Under the pieces are notes generated by a model, which made no database searches, was not told the DNA's origin, and worked only from the letters and a program-made list of their open reading frames with translations. This document shows, in pieces, positions 63,882 through 64,000 of a stretch of 64,000 nt of DNA; within the stretch, counting starts at the first letter, position 1, and each line of letters begins with the position of its first letter. Location of the stretch: NCBI RefSeq assembly GCF_029760895.1, contig NZ_CP121679.1, positions 3,640,001 through 3,704,000 of the forward strand. Reading direction: 5' to 3'. The position numbers and the translations under genes were made by a program. Origin of the DNA: Ancylobacter sp. WKF20. Its GTDB lineage: Bacteria > Pseudomonadota > Alphaproteobacteria > Rhizobiales > Xanthobacteraceae.

Positions 63882-64000
63882 TCAGATCACCCCGAGCGCG
63901 CCCAGAGCGCCGCCGGCGGCGAGCATCCAGAGCGGGCTCAGGCGGGTGAAGAACAGCACCAGCGCGGCGATGAGGGTGAAGGCGGCGGTAGCGGGCGTGC
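63882..64000 (-). CDS. Chromate transporter-like membrane protein, C-terminal part (partial)
   Basis: Only the last 39 residues are in the window (TPATAAFTLIAALVLFFTRLS-PLWMLAAGGALGALGVI). One hydrophobic hairpin with a break at TRLSPLWML matches the C-terminal pair of ChrA (CHR family) chromate transporters. The rest of the gene is beyond the right edge, so the family is not certain. It converges with the MATE gene. Confidence 0.5.
   Translation of the reverse strand, partial: TPATAAFTLIAALVLFFTRLSPLWMLAAGGALGALGVI

Overview
The window is a high-GC (by eye about two-thirds G+C) stretch of ordinary bacterial chromosome packed with core genes. Gene content and order point to an alphaproteobacterium of the Hyphomicrobiales, probably near Xanthobacteraceae such as Ancylobacter, Starkeya, Xanthobacter or Azorhizobium; the family assignment is inference. 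Supporting features are miaB-phoH-ybeY-corC-lnt-XRE regulator-metK, a RegB/RegA redox pair, an intracellular PHB depolymerase, phoR-pstSCAB-phoU-phoB, dnaK-dnaJ-pmtA, and argB-HAD-dapD-dapE. GTG and TTG starts are common (phoH, lnt, metK, rpsU; a TPR protein and pstS). Long antisense ORFs are a by-product of base composition. No tRNA, rRNA, CRISPR, prophage or insertion sequence was recognised.

Layout. 0-10 kb (+ strand): miaB tail, phoH, ybeY, CBS/CorC protein, lnt, a PraR-like XRE regulator, metK, trmB, a DUF883/holin-like membrane pair, and a large exported TPR protein. 10-14.7 kb (mostly -): DoxX protein, exported hypothetical, MFS transporter, a 1.2-kb gene-free block packed with palindromic repeats, then a UspA protein. 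15-21 kb: GAF-EAL phosphodiesterase, murJ-trpS, adenosine kinase-like gene, methyltransferase. 21-29 kb: regB-regA, divergent phaZ, LysR/SDR pair, ada, and a large polytopic membrane protein. 29.5-38.3 kb: the phosphate regulon phoR-pstS-pstC-pstA-pstB-phoU-phoB (-), with ppk2 and a DUF4412-like gene divergent from it. 38-45 kb: a YbhN-like membrane protein, kup, TetR regulator, and gst-queG-epimerase. 45-49 kb: VOC protein, sugar isomerase-like protein, and a DUF3302/HlyD membrane pair. 49-56 kb: dnaK, dnaJ, pmtA-like, FMN reductase, pyrF, tandem DUF1330 protein, rpsU. 55.8-64 kb: GNAT, small hypotheticals, NUDIX, a porin-N-terminus-like mini protein, dapE, dapD, HAD phosphatase, argB, MATE exporter, and a partial chromate-transporter-like gene.

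How the genes work together. PstSCAB imports phosphate, PhoU/PhoR/PhoB sense and regulate it, and PPK2 links it to polyphosphate; a three-unit Pho box lies directly in front of pstS. DapD/DapE and ArgB serve lysine/cell-wall and arginine synthesis. DnaK/DnaJ sit behind a promoter that fits the alphaproteobacterial RpoH consensus. RegB/RegA and PhaZ share a divergent promoter region, a plausible redox-carbon storage link.

No wholly new system was recognised. The best leads are the composite palindromic repeats at three loci, a 61-bp perfect duplication, a 28-bp triplicate covering the trpS stop codon, a histone-like basic tail on PPK2, an orphan porin N-terminus, and the near-consensus Pho and heat-shock promoters.
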